Shown here: positions 1 to 6,793 of the stretch, one piece after another
Position numbering within the stretch: the first letter of the stretch is position 1
Layout: the number at the start of each line of letters is the position of its first letter
From: Bacteriovoracaceae bacterium UBA4573
Lineage (GTDB): Bacteria; Bdellovibrionota; UBA1018; UBA923
NCBI GenBank assembly: GCA_002387735.1
Contig: DGKJ01000078.1
Location: forward strand, 31,772-44,254
Reading direction: 5' to 3'
DNA: 12,483 nucleotides
Made by a program: the position numbers and the translations under genes
The notes under the pieces: generated by a model
The model's database searches: none
Seen by the model: the letters and a program-made list of their open reading frames with translations, nothing else
What the model was told of the DNA's origin: nothing

Positions 1-77
1 TGGAGCGGGTGAACGGGCTCGAACCGTCGACCTTCACGTTGGCAACGTGACGCTCTAGCCAACTGAGCTACACCCGC
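1..77 (-). tRNA. tRNA-Gly(GCC)
   Basis: On the minus strand this folds as a full cloverleaf. The acceptor arm GCGGGTG pairs with CACCCGC and is followed by an encoded TCCA end. The anticodon stem TCACG/CGTGA closes the loop TTGCCAA, giving anticodon GCC (glycine). The T-loop GTTCGAG is canonical. CCA is encoded (TGG at 1-3 on the plus strand), so the gene starts exactly at the window edge and appears complete. A weak promoter may lie upstream on the same strand: TTGCAG at 129-124, then TAATTG at 106-101 with a 17-base spacer. Confidence 0.97.
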
Positions 78-196
78 TTATTTGCCAAATGAGAAGCCAT
101 CAATTAGCTAACGTCGCGAAGTACTGCAAGATTTTTTTTCACATTCCTTAAAACTTTGCTGACTTCGGGCGCAAAGACCGATAAAAAAAATGCCCT

Positions 197-2020
197 ATGC
201 TCATTCAAAAACCGGCTTACGAAAGCACTAAACTTTACCGTATTCGCCACAGCTTGGCTCACTTACTGGCCCGAGCAGTGATGGACATGCGCCCCGGCAC
301 CAAGCTGGGCTTTGGCCCCCCGATTGAAGATGGATTTTACTACGATTTTATCCTGCCGCAGCCCATTACGGAGGCGGACTTCACGGAACTCGAAAAACGC
401 ATGCGAAAGATGATTCGCGAGGCTCACGCCTACGTGCGTGAAGATCTACCCGAAGCAGACGCGCTCAAACGCATTGACGACATGGGAGAGCCTTACAAAA
501 AAGAATACGCAAAGGAACTTATCGCGAAACAGAATTTAAAAACGCTTAGTTTCTACCGTACTGGGCGATTTCTCGACATGTGCGAAGGCCCCCACGTGGA
601 AAATTCCAACGAGATACCCCAGGATGCATTCAAAATTCGCAGTGTCTCGGGAGCATACTGGCGGGGCGATGCCAAGAATCAACAGATGACCCGTATTTAT
701 GCCTGGGCGTTTGAATCCAAAGAAGATTTGGATAAACACCTAAAAGAATACGAACTCGCCCAGACGCGGGACCATCGCAAACTTGGACAAGAACTCGATT
801 TATTCGTGATCGACGACGAAGTTGGGAAGGGTCTTCCGCTTTGGATGCCCAATGGAACCGTAATTCGCGATGAACTTCAGAAGCTCATGAATGAACTGGA
901 ATTCAAAGCCGGTTACCACCGAGTCGCTACCCCTCACTTAGCCAAAACCAGCTTGTACTACAAAACTGGGCACCTTCCCTATTACGCCCCACACATGTAC
1001 CCGTTCATGGAACTACGGGAAACCGTCGAAGAAGGTAGCGAACAACCCAGCGTGACCAAAGAAATGTACGCGTTAAAACCCATGAACTGCCCACACCACC
1101 ACAAGATCTTCGCGGCCCGTCCGCGGAGTTACCGAGACCTTCCTCTTCGGCTAGCTGAATATGGCCAGGTGTATCGTTTCGAAGAGTCGGGAGCGCTCTC
1201 GGGCATACTGCGAGTGCGCGGCATGTGCATGAACGATGCCCACGTGTATTGTACTGCGGACCAAGTGAAATCAGAGTTTCGCGCAGTCATGGACATGCAC
1301 CGCGAGGTTTATAAAATTCTCGGCATTTCCAATTACTGGATGCGACTCTCCACCTGGGACCCGGAAGACCCCAAAGGTAAAGAAAAGTTTGTTAATAATC
1401 CGGCGGCCTGGGCCCACTCCCAAAAAATGGTGATGGAAGCCATGGACGAAGCGGGCCTCGATTACTACGAGGGTCTGGGTGAAGCTGCGTTTTACGGACC
1501 GAAAATCGATATTCAGTTTCGCACCGTTACGGGGCGCGAGGAGACAGCCAGTACCTGTCAGCTCGACTTTGCAATGCCGGAAAGACTCGATCTCGCTTAC
1601 AAAGGCGCCGATAATGGATTGCATCGCCCTTACATTATCCACCGCGCTCCCCTCGGCACTCACGAGCGGTTTGTTGCATTTTTAATCGAACACTACGGCG
1701 GAGCTTTTCCTACTTGGCTTTCGCCGGTTCAGGTAATGATTGTTCCGGTGTCAGATGTGTTTACCGAGTACAGCCAAAAACTGGTTGATGAACTACGCAG
1801 TGACTACGTTCGGGTTGAGTTGGATGCTACTAACGACACCCTCAATAAGCGGCTCCGCAACGCAGTTACTCGAAAAATTCCAAACATCCTAGTAATCGGT
1901 GAACGAGAACAAGCCAATTCGACTGTGACTCTTCGTCGGTACGGCATTCAGGAACAAAAAACTATGGCTGCCGCAGAGTTCCGAAACTGGTTGGCCGAAA
2001 CTATTCGGAACCGCAGCTAG
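197..2020 (+). CDS. thrS: Threonine--tRNA ligase, form lacking the TGS domain
   Basis: Charges tRNA-Thr with threonine in the cytoplasm and hydrolyses Ser-tRNA-Thr. The editing domain fills about residues 14-190: HxxxH is H18/H22 and CxxxH is C129/H133. The class II catalytic core follows at about 200-505, with zinc ligands C298 (in MNCP), H349 (NDAHVYC) and H482 (IIHRAPLGTHER). Motif 2 is the YRFEESG-RVRG region. The anticodon-binding domain covers about 510-607 (VQVMIVPVSD to the end). The protein has 607 residues against 642 in E. coli. It begins only 17 residues before the first editing His, so the roughly 60-residue TGS domain is absent; an in-frame TAA at 182-184 rules out a longer start. 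An extra stretch of about 17 residues lies near 272-292. No Shine-Dalgarno is visible before ATG 197. The next gene starts 12 bases after the stop, suggesting an operon. Confidence 0.95.
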   Translation: MLIQKPAYESTKLYRIRHSLAHLLARAVMDMRPGTKLGFGPPIEDGFYYDFILPQPITEADFTELEKRMRKMIREAHAYVREDLPEADALKRIDDMGEPYKKEYAKELIAKQNLKTLSFYRTGRFLDMCEGPHVENSNEIPQDAFKIRSVSGAYWRGDAKNQQMTRIYAWAFESKEDLDKHLKEYELAQTRDHRKLGQELDLFVIDDEVGKGLPLWMPNGTVIRDELQKLMNELEFKAGYHRVATPHLAKTSLYYKTGHLPYYAPHMYPFMELRETVEEGSEQPSVTKEMYALKPMNCPHHHKIFAARPRSYRDLPLRLAEYGQVYRFEESGALSGILRVRGMCMNDAHVYCTADQVKSEFRAVMDMHREVYKILGISNYWMRLSTWDPEDPKGKEKFVNNPAAWAHSQKMVMEAMDEAGLDYYEGLGEAAFYGPKIDIQFRTVTGREETASTCQLDFAMPERLDLAYKGADNGLHRPYIIHRAPLGTHERFVAFLIEHYGGAFPTWLSPVQVMIVPVSDVFTEYSQKLVDELRSDYVRVELDATNDTLNKRLRNAVTRKIPNILVIGEREQANSTVTLRRYGIQEQKTMAAAEFRNWLAETIRNRS

Positions 2021-2032
2021 AAGGTAGCAAAA

Positions 2033-2677
2033 ATGCCAATTTATACATTTCGCCGAAAACTCCGCGAACTAACTCAAACTTTCAACGTGTATCACTACCA
2101 ACAGTACATGAGTTTGATTGTTGCTCCAACGCGCAAGCGCGCCTTCGATGAACTTAAGTTAACCAATGAAACCAAACTTCTCGAAGTCGGAGTGGGCAAT
2201 GGCAGCTCACTTGAATTCTTCCCGGCTGGCATTCAAATTACGGGTATCGACTTCTCGGCAACACTTATTGAACAGGCTCGCATTCGGGCTAAGGAACTGC
2301 AAATGTCCCGAGCGCGTTTCTATGTAATGAATGCACAGAATCTACGCCCGCTCGAATCAAACTCCTTTGATGCGGTCGTATCTCTTTCACTACTATCGGT
2401 AGTTCCTGAACCAGAAAAAGCATTCTCTGAAATGGTCCGCGTCTGTCGACCTGGCGGCAAAATCGCTGTAACGAGTCACTTTCTTCACAAAAGCGGCTGG
2501 CGCAAATCAGTGGATCAAATCTTGTCCCCAGCGGTCGAATCAATTCTCGGATACCACGTAACTCTGCCCGAAGAACTAATAGTAGCCCGAAAAGACCTAC
2601 GGGTGCTCGTGCGTGAAGATCGGCGCATTGGACCCTATGTCATGAACTCGGTATTTGTTGTAGAAAAGCTAAACTAG
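2033..2677 (+). CDS. Class I SAM-dependent methyltransferase, phospholipid N-methyltransferase (PmtA)-like
   Basis: 214 residues with a Rossmann-type SAM-binding fold. Motif I is LLEVGVGNGSSL at about 49-60. The acidic strand-2 end is GIDFS at 71-75. Motif post-II is FDAVVSLSLLSVVPEPEKAF at about 112-131, then RVCRPGG at 136-142 and a later HF at 149-150. The VLEVGVGxGxSL, SVVPxP, RPGG and HF signature is that of bacterial PmtA-type phosphatidylethanolamine N-methyltransferases, so methylation of a membrane lipid headgroup is the best guess; UbiE-like quinone methylation is the main alternative. No signal peptide, so cytosolic or peripheral to the membrane. A ribosome binding site GAAGGT lies 7 bases before ATG, overlapping the region of the thrS stop, so translation is probably coupled to thrS. 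Its last 9 bases overlap the 3' end of the convergent TfoX-like gene. Confidence 0.85.
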   Translation: MPIYTFRRKLRELTQTFNVYHYQQYMSLIVAPTRKRAFDELKLTNETKLLEVGVGNGSSLEFFPAGIQITGIDFSATLIEQARIRAKELQMSRARFYVMNAQNLRPLESNSFDAVVSLSLLSVVPEPEKAFSEMVRVCRPGGKIAVTSHFLHKSGWRKSVDQILSPAVESILGYHVTLPEELIVARKDLRVLVREDRRIGPYVMNSVFVVEKLN

Positions 2678-3136
2678 CCGTTTTCGTACGGACTTTACGC
2701 GAATAACTTTTTTTCTTTTGCGAGCACGCGTCCCGGGTTCGATCCCAAAGCGCGAGTCACCTTTTCCGATTGCGTCTACAATTTCTTGCGCAGTTTTTTC
2801 GTAATCGTCTTGCATCACCAAATACAGCCACTTGCCTAATACTGGATGCACTCGCAGGTCGCTAAAATCTCTAAGAAGCGAATCGTGATGTGTTCGGTCG
2901 GTAGGAATGAGTAGTCCCGACCAAATCGGAAAATCAAATTTCTTGCCGCGATACTCCAAATCTGACGGGTCGCTTTCCATCAGCACAAGCACCATTCGGC
3001 CACCCAAATACACGGCAAGCCCACCGAACATTCGTCGAGTCTCGAAAGTCGGGTCGCATTCAATCGGTTCAAGTAACCAGGTCTGAGCAAATTTTGAACT
3101 GCGTGCAGTCTTACTAGACTTCGTTGCCGACGACAT
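2669..3136 (-). CDS. TfoX N-terminal domain-like protein
   Basis: 155 residues, cytosolic. Residues about 16-115 match the TfoX/Sxy N-terminal domain: FAQ near 16-18, the hallmark RRMFGGLAVYLGGRMVLVL at 34-52, then a strand carrying Y58 and K60-61. Such stand-alone domains are common in proteobacteria and mostly uncharacterised; Sxy itself is a competence co-regulator, but that role cannot be transferred here. The C-terminal tail from about 134 is strongly basic (RARKRKKVIRVKSVRKR), which could allow nucleic-acid contact. It runs in the same direction as the receiver gene upstream, 59 bases away. There is no Shine-Dalgarno; instead an extended -10-like box ends 7 bases before ATG, so the message may be leaderless. 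The 3' end overlaps the methyltransferase gene tail to tail. Confidence 0.75.
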   Translation of the reverse strand: MSSATKSSKTARSSKFAQTWLLEPIECDPTFETRRMFGGLAVYLGGRMVLVLMESDPSDLEYRGKKFDFPIWSGLLIPTDRTHHDSLLRDFSDLRVHPVLGKWLYLVMQDDYEKTAQEIVDAIGKGDSRFGIEPGTRARKRKKVIRVKSVRKRLV

Positions 3137-3152
3137 AGATTCATCTATACCA
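3135..3152 (-). promoter_or_regulatory. Candidate extended -10 box with a perfect 14-base inverted repeat over the TfoX-like start
   Basis: On the minus strand TGGTATAGAT reads as an extended -10 (TG at 3152-3151, TATAGA at 3149-3144). Only 7 bases separate it from the A of ATG at 3136, where transcription would be expected to begin, giving a leaderless message. The same bases form a perfect inverted repeat, ATAGAT-TC-ATCTAT (3135-3148), covering most of the -10 and the first two bases of the start codon. No convincing -35 is seen. Confidence 0.4.
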
Positions 3153-3195
3153 CATGGCGATCAACGATTCAGCGTTGGCGTACACTTTTCTAGTA

Positions 3196-3555
3196 CTATT
3201 TTTTTTCGCGCGCGTTAGCTTGCGCAGCAAAATCTTTTAGAAACTCTGCCATTTCTGAAAATTCAAATGGCTTACTAAAAATTTTCACAAACGAGGACTC
3301 GGGTTTTATATCTAATTCCCCAGTGACTAACACCTTCGGTACAGATGGACCGATGCGCGATGCAATCTGATCGCCTGTGGTACCAGGAAGTCGAAAGTCC
3401 AAAAATATCAAATGCGGCGGACTATTCTTTGTCGCCAAGAATGCCAATTCTGGGTCGGTAAAGGTCTGGATCACCACTGAATCTGATTCAAAGTTATCTT
3501 TAAATATTTCACAAAGATCTGATTCGTCGTCTAAATAATATATCTTAAGCTGCAT
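3196..3555 (-). CDS. Single-domain response regulator (receiver only)
   Basis: 119 residues consisting of one CheY-like receiver domain. The acidic pocket is D9/D10, the phospho-acceptor is D53 in LIFLDFRLPG, the switch Thr is T78 (VLVTGE) and the conserved Lys is K95 (FSKPF). Nothing follows the receiver except a short charged tail, so there is no DNA-binding or enzymatic output. The start codon overlaps the 3' end of the histidine kinase gene by 11 bases, and a TGAGGT ribosome binding site sits inside the kinase gene 8 bases before ATG, so kinase and regulator should be made together. It is the likely phosphorylation partner of that kinase and probably acts by protein contact or as a phosphate shuttle. 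Confidence 0.92.
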   Translation of the reverse strand: MQLKIYYLDDESDLCEIFKDNFESDSVVIQTFTDPELAFLATKNSPPHLIFLDFRLPGTTGDQIASRIGPSVPKVLVTGELDIKPESSFVKIFSKPFEFSEMAEFLKDFAAQANAREKK

Positions 3556-5353
3556 TTTGAACTACCTCAGCTTTGTTAAAGCGAATTTCGAAACAAGTAT
3601 TGGCATCATTTTCTAGAATATCGATCGAAGCCTGGTGCTCGTCAAGGATCCCCTTTACGATAGAAAGTCCAAGTCCTGTCCCTTTGCCGACTTGTTTGGT
3701 GGTAAAAAATGGTTGGAACAAATTCTTTTTTACTTCGCGTGGCAAACCTGAACCGGAATCTCTGACTTGAAGAATGACGTAATTATTCTGTTCAAACAAG
3801 GTGATTCGCACCCATTTTTCAGTCAGTGCACCTACTGCGTCAATGCCGTTATTAATTAAATTAATTAGTATTTGTTCAATTTCGATTTCATCACAAAGAA
3901 TCTGACCCTCAGTCCGACAATCTACGGTAACGGGAGTAGAATGTCGTTTTGATTTGGACTCCGTGAGTATCAACGCCTCTTTTATTATGTTATTAAGAGA
4001 GTACTGTTTATAACTTTGTCTCTCGGAACTACGCGCAAACTTTTGCAAGCTCTTTACGATTTTTGCAATTCGGCGCACTGCTCTATCGATCGTGACGAGT
4101 TTTTCTTTAATTTTTTCGGGGTCGTTTAAAAACTTTGGTAGCGCGTTCGATGCACCTGCAATAATTGCTAACGGGTTATTAATTTCGTGAGCAATGCCAG
4201 CGGACATTTCACCAAGCGATGCCAACTTCGATGACCGCAGGCTTTTATTTTTTTCGAGATCAAGTGCGTTTTTATTTTTTACCTCTTCGGTAATGTCCTG
4301 ACAGGTTCCATTGATCAGCGACGGCCGACCATTAACACTCTTAACTACCTTTCCTATGGTTCTAACGTATTTTATTTGGTCGTCGCCAAAACAAATACGG
4401 TGCTCGAAGGTAAAATCTTCGCTATTTTTGGCCGCGTTTTCTAAAAGTTGTTCGAGCAATAGTACATCTTCTGGATGTATTCGAGAACGGTATTGTTGAA
4501 ACAAACTGTCTTTGGGCTGGGGATTTGCAATCTCAAATATAGAATAAAGCTCACTCGACCAACTAAGACCGCGTGTATCTGGCTCCAAAGACCAGCTCCC
4601 AATTTTTGCGATCGCTTGTGCGTCAACTAAATCTTTTGTTCGCTGCTGAACGACATCTTCCAAACTCTTATTGATTTGCTGTACTTTTAATCCCCACTTT
4701 TTATTCAACAGTAAAATAATCACGGTCGACACTACTTCCGCGAATAACGCTAAAACTAGCAAGACCATTTGTCGATTGTAACGGGTCGCTATGTCCTTCA
4801 TCGTATGACGTTGGTAGGAATTCACTACTTTCTCTAAGCGATTTTGAGCAGTTAACATTTCATTTTGCAGCTTTTCATAATTTACGCCGAAAAGAATTTT
4901 TCTAGCAGCCTCCCCACCGTTGGTACGAGTAAGATCGAAGGCTTGGTAATCAAGTTTCGAAATTTGATTTTGCAGATCCGCGACTATTTTCGTAACCGTG
5001 GCCAATTCGGCTTTAAGAGGCGTGTGTGCCTCTTTGCTAAGACTCCCTAGGGTTTTTAAATTTTCATGGATTTGAGCTTCTGCCTCGATGTAACGATTTT
5101 CGAATGCCACGTGGCCAATAGTACTTCCGAGCTTTGCAGCGCTCGCGATGGTATCCCAGTTTTTAACGATATTCAGGTGAATATCAGCTAATTGATCCAC
5201 CTCGTTCATGCCAACCTGGAAGTATCTATTGTTCATGGTAATAAGAATCACCGTACCAATAAGAGCCCCAAGCAGCACCGCGCGAATAACGAGAGTCGGC
5301 ACCAGCGGATATTTCGGCGCTACGAATTTCAGATGGGCGCGGTTTTGAAACAC
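3545..5353 (-). CDS. Membrane sensor histidine kinase (helical periplasmic domain, PAS, HisKA, HATPase)
   Basis: 602 residues. A transmembrane helix at about 17-39 and another at about 196-216 enclose a helix-rich periplasmic domain (41-195) of the four-helix-bundle type seen in chemoreceptors; no Cache fold is apparent there. A coiled linker follows (222-248), then a PAS domain of the PAS_3 kind (about 250-358, ending NGTCQDITEE). The HisKA domain carries H389 in the H-box GEMSAGIAHEINNPLA. The ATPase domain has the N-box with N502 (NLINNGIDAV), G1 DSGSG at 532-536, F-box FQPFFTTK at 546-553 and G2 GKGTGLGLS at 556-564, so it should be active. The start is GTG at 5353-5351, sharing one base with the TAG stop of the Cache gene, with AGGA 8 bases upstream: translational coupling. 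Its genes are AT-richer than their neighbours. Confidence 0.95.
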   Translation of the reverse strand: MFQNRAHLKFVAPKYPLVPTLVIRAVLLGALIGTVILITMNNRYFQVGMNEVDQLADIHLNIVKNWDTIASAAKLGSTIGHVAFENRYIEAEAQIHENLKTLGSLSKEAHTPLKAELATVTKIVADLQNQISKLDYQAFDLTRTNGGEAARKILFGVNYEKLQNEMLTAQNRLEKVVNSYQRHTMKDIATRYNRQMVLLVLALFAEVVSTVIILLLNKKWGLKVQQINKSLEDVVQQRTKDLVDAQAIAKIGSWSLEPDTRGLSWSSELYSIFEIANPQPKDSLFQQYRSRIHPEDVLLLEQLLENAAKNSEDFTFEHRICFGDDQIKYVRTIGKVVKSVNGRPSLINGTCQDITEEVKNKNALDLEKNKSLRSSKLASLGEMSAGIAHEINNPLAIIAGASNALPKFLNDPEKIKEKLVTIDRAVRRIAKIVKSLQKFARSSERQSYKQYSLNNIIKEALILTESKSKRHSTPVTVDCRTEGQILCDEIEIEQILINLINNGIDAVGALTEKWVRITLFEQNNYVILQVRDSGSGLPREVKKNLFQPFFTTKQVGKGTGLGLSIVKGILDEHQASIDILENDANTCFEIRFNKAEVVQNAA

Positions 5354-5895
5354 TATTCATTTCCTAAAAGTTTAACAATTGATAGGCCGAGCACCAGCGA
5401 TCCGACGGGTTTGCCTCGATACAGAACAGGGGCAGAAATCTGAACCTGATTAACCCCCGAAGACTTATCTAGTTCCGGTTTGCCATACCAATTTTTGCCC
5501 GACATGGGCGTTTCATGCTTGGGACTACCACTGTGGCTCCATCTCGACGTTTTACTTAGCAACGCCACTTTTCCGCCCTTTCGATCTGAGAGAAAAGCCT
5601 CGGAAACATAAGATTTAATCTGACTGCGAATCAGTTTCGCTGCTTCGTTCTGGGTAAGCTTTTTTACCAATGGATCGCGACTCGACAACTTCGACCACGC
5701 TTCATTGGTCATAGATACGTATTCCGAAGGCGGATTGGTATTGTACGAAACCACCAATTCAACCAACCTGGGATCGGACGCCATCTGCACAAGTTCTTTC
5801 ATTGCTTCATCTATTCGGGCTTTTGGAACTTCTTGGGCCCACGCCGCCGACCCGATGAACGCAAGTAACAAAAACAAGTTCGACATCACACTCAC
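5353..5895 (-). CDS. Secreted single Cache (PDC-like) sensor protein
   Basis: 180 residues from GTG 5895. A signal peptide (to about AWA at 18-20) is followed by a long helix (25-50) and then one Cache/PDC-like alpha-beta domain. Typical elements are a strand plus turn FLSDRKGGKVALLS (101-114), a K/NWYGKPEL patch (134-142), and two final strands VNQVQISAPVLYRGK and VGSLVLGLSI (148-173). It has no transmembrane segment after the signal and no cytoplasmic domain, so it should be a soluble periplasmic ligand-binding protein. It is the first gene of the operon with the kinase (one-base stop/start overlap) and is the probable co-sensor of that kinase. The start is uncertain: GTG 5895 lies 6 bases from AAGGAGG, while ATG 5886 is 8 bases from a second purine run, GGAGGGG; the latter gives a more usual 17-residue signal peptide. 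Ligand unknown. Confidence 0.82.
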   Translation of the reverse strand: MSVMSNLFLLLAFIGSAAWAQEVPKARIDEAMKELVQMASDPRLVELVVSYNTNPPSEYVSMTNEAWSKLSSRDPLVKKLTQNEAAKLIRSQIKSYVSEAFLSDRKGGKVALLSKTSRWSHSGSPKHETPMSGKNWYGKPELDKSSGVNQVQISAPVLYRGKPVGSLVLGLSIVKLLGNE

Positions 5896-5986
5896 CCCTC
5901 CCCTCCTTGATTATTCGGTATTTTCGCAATTCTCTTTAAAATTTGAGCTCATCGGCCCAAAAAGAAAAACGACCGATGCCCCACAC

Positions 5987-6009
5987 AACTGTCAAAAGAT
6001 TAGACAGTT
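5987..6009. repeat. Inverted repeat in the divergent intergenic region
   Basis: AACTGTC (5987-5993), a 9-base loop, then GACAGTT (6003-6009). Flanking CACA and TGTG continue the symmetry if three T residues are bulged. On the plus strand it is followed by three more T residues, but no plus-strand gene ends here, so it is more likely an operator between the Cache operon and the exported-protein/protease pair than a terminator. A looser pair, ATCGG (5951-5955) and CCGAT (5973-5977), lies nearby. The rest of 5896-6098 shows only ribosome binding sites. Confidence 0.4.
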
Positions 6010-6098
6010 TTTGTGAGTAAAATCCAATATTTCCAACGCCTCCCCCCGAATTCTCCTGGCTTGTGATTTGCAGGAACATAGGTCTCGAGGAGAAGAGT

Positions 6099-6746
6099 AT
6101 GACAACGTTTTTTCGCATCGCCACTCAATGGCGCGTAATTCAGGTAACCCTTTTTCTATTCACCCTTTTATTATCGATGAGTTCTTTTGCCGAGGAAGGG
6201 TTCGAACCTGTGTTTTTCGGTGAAACAGAGGAAGCTCCTGAACCAGTTCGCCCTCACGTCAATGACTACGGCGTTTCACTCGAACTAAACCCACTGCGCA
6301 CGAGTGCATCTTCCATTCGACTCGACGTTGGCACCGACTTCGAGAATCGTCTAATTTCTCGAAAGAACCGGGTACTGCTGGGCGGCGGCGTCAACGGCCA
6401 AGGCGTGGATCTCAGAGCCTCACTCGTGGTTCCTATACGCACGAGCGACTCATTGCAGGCCTATCTCAAAGGTTTCGCCGATCTCGGACTCGCCAAAGGT
6501 AGCCTGAGCGCCGACGAAGAAGCTCACATTCAATTGTTGGCTCGAATCGGCGCTTCACTCGGAATCGACCTTCATAACCGAAACACTTGGTCCGTGGGCG
6601 GCTTTATCGGAGGCGGTCCCGTGATCGATGTTTTAGGTACCAAAGACCCCGTCAGTATCGACGTACTATTGGGCGTCTCGGGCACTTTTGGTGGCGATGA
6701 GCACGTTCGCCGTGACCTAGCAGCCGAAGCAGCCAGCGTAGAATAA
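6099..6746 (+). CDS. Exported beta-rich protein, possibly outer-membrane beta-barrel
   Basis: 215 residues; not recognised as a named family. A signal peptide (hydrophobic 13-29, cleavage near SSFA at 28-31) precedes an acidic linker (32-50). The rest alternates hydrophobic and polar residues in about eight short strands, for example IRLDVGTDF, GVDLRASLVVPI, LQAYLKGFADLGLA, AHIQLLARIGASLGIDL, TWSVGGFIGGGPVIDVL and VSIDVLLGVSGTF. That pattern with glycine-rich turns suggests a small barrel or a beta-sandwich, but the last residue is not the aromatic usual for barrels. ATG 6099 is chosen because GAGGAG lies 6 bases before it; an in-frame ATG at 6063 lacks such a site and would put 12 polar residues ahead of the signal. 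It probably shares a transcript with the protease gene 47 bases downstream. Confidence 0.65.
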   Translation: MTTFFRIATQWRVIQVTLFLFTLLLSMSSFAEEGFEPVFFGETEEAPEPVRPHVNDYGVSLELNPLRTSASSIRLDVGTDFENRLISRKNRVLLGGGVNGQGVDLRASLVVPIRTSDSLQAYLKGFADLGLAKGSLSADEEAHIQLLARIGASLGIDLHNRNTWSVGGFIGGGPVIDVLGTKDPVSIDVLLGVSGTFGGDEHVRRDLAAEAASVE

Positions 6747-6793
6747 AGTTCCTTGCCTTGCATTAATAGCGCGGTGTGTTATCACCCCCACTT

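Noticed and set aside
1271..1663. Minus-strand reading frame of 130 codons inside thrS
   Set aside because: Lies wholly antisense to a well-conserved synthetase, has no ribosome binding site and no recognisable protein features.
5990..5995. Perfect TTGACA (-35) on the minus strand upstream of the Cache gene
   Set aside because: The sequence 16-18 bases downstream (TCGTTT region) does not resemble a -10 box.
6063..6098. Upstream ATG 6063 for the exported beta-rich protein
   Set aside because: No ribosome binding site at 6063, whereas GAGGAG stands 6 bases before ATG 6099 and gives a clean signal peptide.
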